DNA of 6,855 bases from Candidatus Desantisiibacteriota bacterium (GTDB taxonomy: Bacteria; JACRDZ01). A model generated the notes under the pieces. It did not search any database. It was not told the DNA's origin and saw only the letters and a program-made list of their open reading frames with translations. Both the position numbers and the translations under genes were made by a program. How positions within the stretch are numbered: position 1 is the stretch's first letter; every line of letters begins with the position of its first letter. Location: positions 1 through 6,855 of the forward strand of contig JACQWU010000149.1 of assembly GCA_016209155.1 (NCBI GenBank). The letters run 5' to 3'. Below, piece after piece: positions 5,249 through 6,855 of the stretch.

Positions 5249-6053
5249 TTATATACCTGAACAGGCAGAAATTCTGGATACAAAAAATTTCACTGAGAAT
5301 GAAAAATTTTTTCGTATAAGATTAAAGAGTGAAAAATGTTTGGGTCATATCCCCGGACAGTTTGTTGAATTATCTATACCCGGGATAGGTGAAGCTCCCA
5401 TATCCTTATGTTCTTCTCCCACTGAAAAAGATTTTTTTGAAGTTTGTATTCGTAAAACAGGAAATGTTACAAATGCAATTCACAAATTGAAAACAGGCGA
5501 TACAATCGGAATAAGAGGTCCTTTTGGTAATGGATTTCCTGTTGAGAGGTTAACTCAAAAAAATATTATTATTGTTGGCGGCGGATTAGGTGTGGTCCCT
5601 TTGCGTTCATTAATAAATTATATTTCAGATAACAGACTGGATTATAAAAATATATATTTGCTGTTTGGAACAAAAACTCCGGGTTCTTTATTATTCTACG
5701 ATGAATTTGTAAAAAAAGCGGATAAACATACAACATATATGAACATTGTTGATTATCCGGATAAAGGCTGGACAGGAAGAGTAGGTGTTATTACCACATT
5801 AATTCCAGAAGTAGATATAAATTTCAGGGAAGCATATTCTGTTATAGTCGGACCGCCGATAATGTATAAATTTGTTATAAGGGAATTAGTATCCTATGGT
5901 ATGCCTAAGGAACATATATTTTTATCTCTTGAAAGACGTATGAAATGCGGTTTGGGGAAATGCGGACATTGTCAGATGCATAATCTTTTTACATGTCAGG
6001 ATGGACCTGTTTTTGATTATGCACAACTTGAAAATATAAAAGGTGCTATTTAA
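5226..6053 (+). CDS. hydG: [NiFe]-hydrogenase (group 3b type) gamma subunit, FAD/NAD(P)-binding
   Basis: This is the NAD(P)H-oxidoreductase subunit of the complex (HydG/AsrB; ferredoxin-NADP reductase fold), which exchanges electrons between NAD(P) and the Fe-S chain. It should not be confused with the radical-SAM HydG of [FeFe]-hydrogenase maturation. Residues 43-65 (PGQFVELSIPG, APISLCSSP) are the FAD-binding barrel. GDTIGIRGPFGNGF (91-104) follows. IIIVGGGLGVVPLRSL (114-129) is the nucleotide-binding turn, and IVGPPIMYKF (207-216) is the C-terminal NAD(P) domain motif. C241, C246, C249 and C257 (MKCGLGKCGHC...C) bind a [2Fe-2S] cluster. NADP versus NAD preference cannot be read reliably. 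The start is well supported by AGAGGA five nt upstream. It overlaps hydB by 23 nt and its TAA abuts the ATG of the next gene. Confidence 0.93.
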   Translation: MQPAESVNYIPEQAEILDTKNFTENEKFFRIRLKSEKCLGHIPGQFVELSIPGIGEAPISLCSSPTEKDFFEVCIRKTGNVTNAIHKLKTGDTIGIRGPFGNGFPVERLTQKNIIIVGGGLGVVPLRSLINYISDNRLDYKNIYLLFGTKTPGSLLFYDEFVKKADKHTTYMNIVDYPDKGWTGRVGVITTLIPEVDINFREAYSVIVGPPIMYKFVIRELVSYGMPKEHIFLSLERRMKCGLGKCGHCQMHNLFTCQDGPVFDYAQLENIKGAI

Positions 6054-6794
6054 ATGGAAAAAGTTAAACTTGCTTTTTTTGAGTTTACAAGCTGTGAAGG
6101 ATGCCAGCTTGAGGTTATAAATCAGGGACAGGAACTTTTAGAATTATTACAGTATGCGGATATAGTTACATTCAGAGAAGCTATGAGCGAGAAAAGCGAT
6201 GATTATAGTATAGCCATAGTAGAAGGCAGTATCTCTAATGATGAGCAGGAAAAGAAATTAATAGATATAAGATCAAAAGCAAAAATATTAATCGCAATCG
6301 GAGCATGCGCGGTATCGGGAGGAGTAAATAGTATTAAAAATCACTACCCCGCGGGATTTGTTAGAAAATACGTATATGGAGATAAATTTGAAAAATTTCC
6401 AAGTTTTAATGCAAAACCCCTAAGTTCATTTGTGAAGGTTGATCATAATATCAGGGGATGCCCACCCAGAACAAAAGAATTTTTATCTATTTTAGGAGAG
6501 ATCCTTTTAGGTAAAAATCCATTTGTTCCGGACTATCCGGTATGCGTTGAATGTAAGATGAAAGAAAATCCGTGTTTGTTTGATCTTGGTAAGATCTGCC
6601 TTGGGCCTGTTACCCGCGCCGGATGTGATGCCTGGTGTCCGTCATACGGAGACAAATGTTCCGGGTGCAGAGGTCTTATTACAGAAGCCGCGATAGATGC
6701 GCACAGAGAAATATTGTTAAAATATAAACTGACAACAAAACAAATTCTTAATGAATATAATCTATATGGAACTCATTCTGAAGATTTTGAATAA
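6054..6794 (+). CDS. hydD: [NiFe]-hydrogenase (group 3b type) delta (small) subunit
   Basis: This is the small subunit that carries electrons from the Ni-Fe site of the large subunit through three [4Fe-4S] clusters. Ligands of the proximal cluster are C14 and C17 (TSCEGCQLE), C85 (IGACAVSGG) and C136 (RGCPPRTKE). Eight further Cys (164, 167, 174, 182, 191, 195, 202, 205), including CLGPVTRAGCDAWCPSYG and CSGCRG, fit two more [4Fe-4S] clusters as in group 3 enzymes. There is no twin-arginine signal peptide, so it is cytoplasmic. At 246 residues it is full length. ATG follows the hydG stop codon directly, with AAAGG about ten nt upstream. In the familiar beta-gamma-delta-alpha order the large-subunit gene should follow, but the window ends 61 nt later. 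Confidence 0.94.
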   Translation: MEKVKLAFFEFTSCEGCQLEVINQGQELLELLQYADIVTFREAMSEKSDDYSIAIVEGSISNDEQEKKLIDIRSKAKILIAIGACAVSGGVNSIKNHYPAGFVRKYVYGDKFEKFPSFNAKPLSSFVKVDHNIRGCPPRTKEFLSILGEILLGKNPFVPDYPVCVECKMKENPCLFDLGKICLGPVTRAGCDAWCPSYGDKCSGCRGLITEAAIDAHREILLKYKLTTKQILNEYNLYGTHSEDFE

Positions 6795-6811
6795 TTGGGA
6801 ATTATTCCAAT
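6794..6811 (+). terminator. Weak hairpin after hydD
   Basis: ATTGGGAA and TTCCAAT pair with one bulged G around a TTA loop, starting at the last base of the hydD stop codon. No T-run follows directly (only TTTT at about 6820-6824 and 6828-6831), so termination is doubtful. It may be an attenuating or mRNA-processing hairpin if the large-subunit gene lies beyond. Confidence 0.2.
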
Positions 6812-6831
6812 CCGAGGTTGTTTTGCGTTTT

Positions 6832-6855
6832 GTAGGGGTTCGATTCATCGAACCC
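6832..6855. repeat. GTAG-headed hairpin repeat at window edge
   Basis: GTAG is followed by GGGTTCGA-TTCA-TCGAACCC, a perfect 8-bp stem with a 4-nt loop that ends at the last base of the window. The stem may extend, since the G at 6835 would pair if the next base is C. The GTAG-plus-hairpin form resembles REP-type dispersed repeats and is distinct in sequence from the two REPIN-like elements. It may be only the first arm of a larger element. Confidence 0.6.

Noticed and set aside
4178-6053. Anaerobic sulfite reductase AsrA/AsrB as the identity of the first two operon genes
   Set aside because: The proteins are homologous to AsrA/B, but the third gene is a clear [NiFe]-hydrogenase small subunit rather than AsrC, so the hydrogenase assignment is better.
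1571-6806. A shared TGGGAATTAT string just after the stop codons of the desulfurase and hydD
   Set aside because: It is about ten AT-rich bases, the surrounding sequence does not match, and chance is a sufficient explanation.

Overview
The window is AT-rich DNA with compact genes, from what looks like an anaerobic bacterium. The grounds are a cytosolic NAD(P)-linked [NiFe]-hydrogenase operon, a cobyric acid synthase gene and intergenic spaces full of short dispersed hairpin repeats. The repeat types and the zinc-ribbon family recall Desulfobacterota and various uncultured anaerobic lineages, but the sequence alone does not fix the taxon.

Layout: bases 1-939 (+) are the 3' part of cobyric acid synthase (cobQ/cbiP), entering from the left. 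Its C-terminus is abnormal. The frame stops before the GTYxHG block expected to carry the catalytic His, and a typical CobQ C-terminal tail lies just downstream in another frame. Bases 940-1584 form a 645-bp convergent gap with no credible gene but at least three repeat elements. Bases 1585-2733 (-) encode a class V aminotransferase / cysteine desulfurase. Bases 2734-3043 hold a candidate promoter and a second copy of the large inverted repeat. Bases 3044-3853 (-) encode a TetR-type repressor joined in frame to a small zinc-ribbon domain, with a perfect Shine-Dalgarno and ATG at the junction. Bases 3854-4177 are the divergent control region: a near-consensus sigma70-type promoter for tetR overlapped by tandem palindromic operators, and a second near-consensus promoter facing right.

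Bases 4178-6794 (+) are three tightly coupled genes for the beta (Fe-S), gamma (FAD/NAD(P)/[2Fe-2S]) and delta (small) subunits of a group 3b-type [NiFe]-hydrogenase (sulfhydrogenase type). Electrons would run between H2 and NAD(P) through delta, beta and gamma. The catalytic large subunit (alpha), expected next, is not in the window. The last 60 bases hold a weak hairpin and a GTAG-headed 8-bp hairpin.

Most worth a second look: the REPIN-like inverted repeats, whose arms show compensatory base changes; the TetR/zinc-ribbon gene with its internal translation start; the tandem operator; and the damaged 3' end of cobQ. I saw no rRNA, tRNA, CRISPR array, transposase or phage gene.
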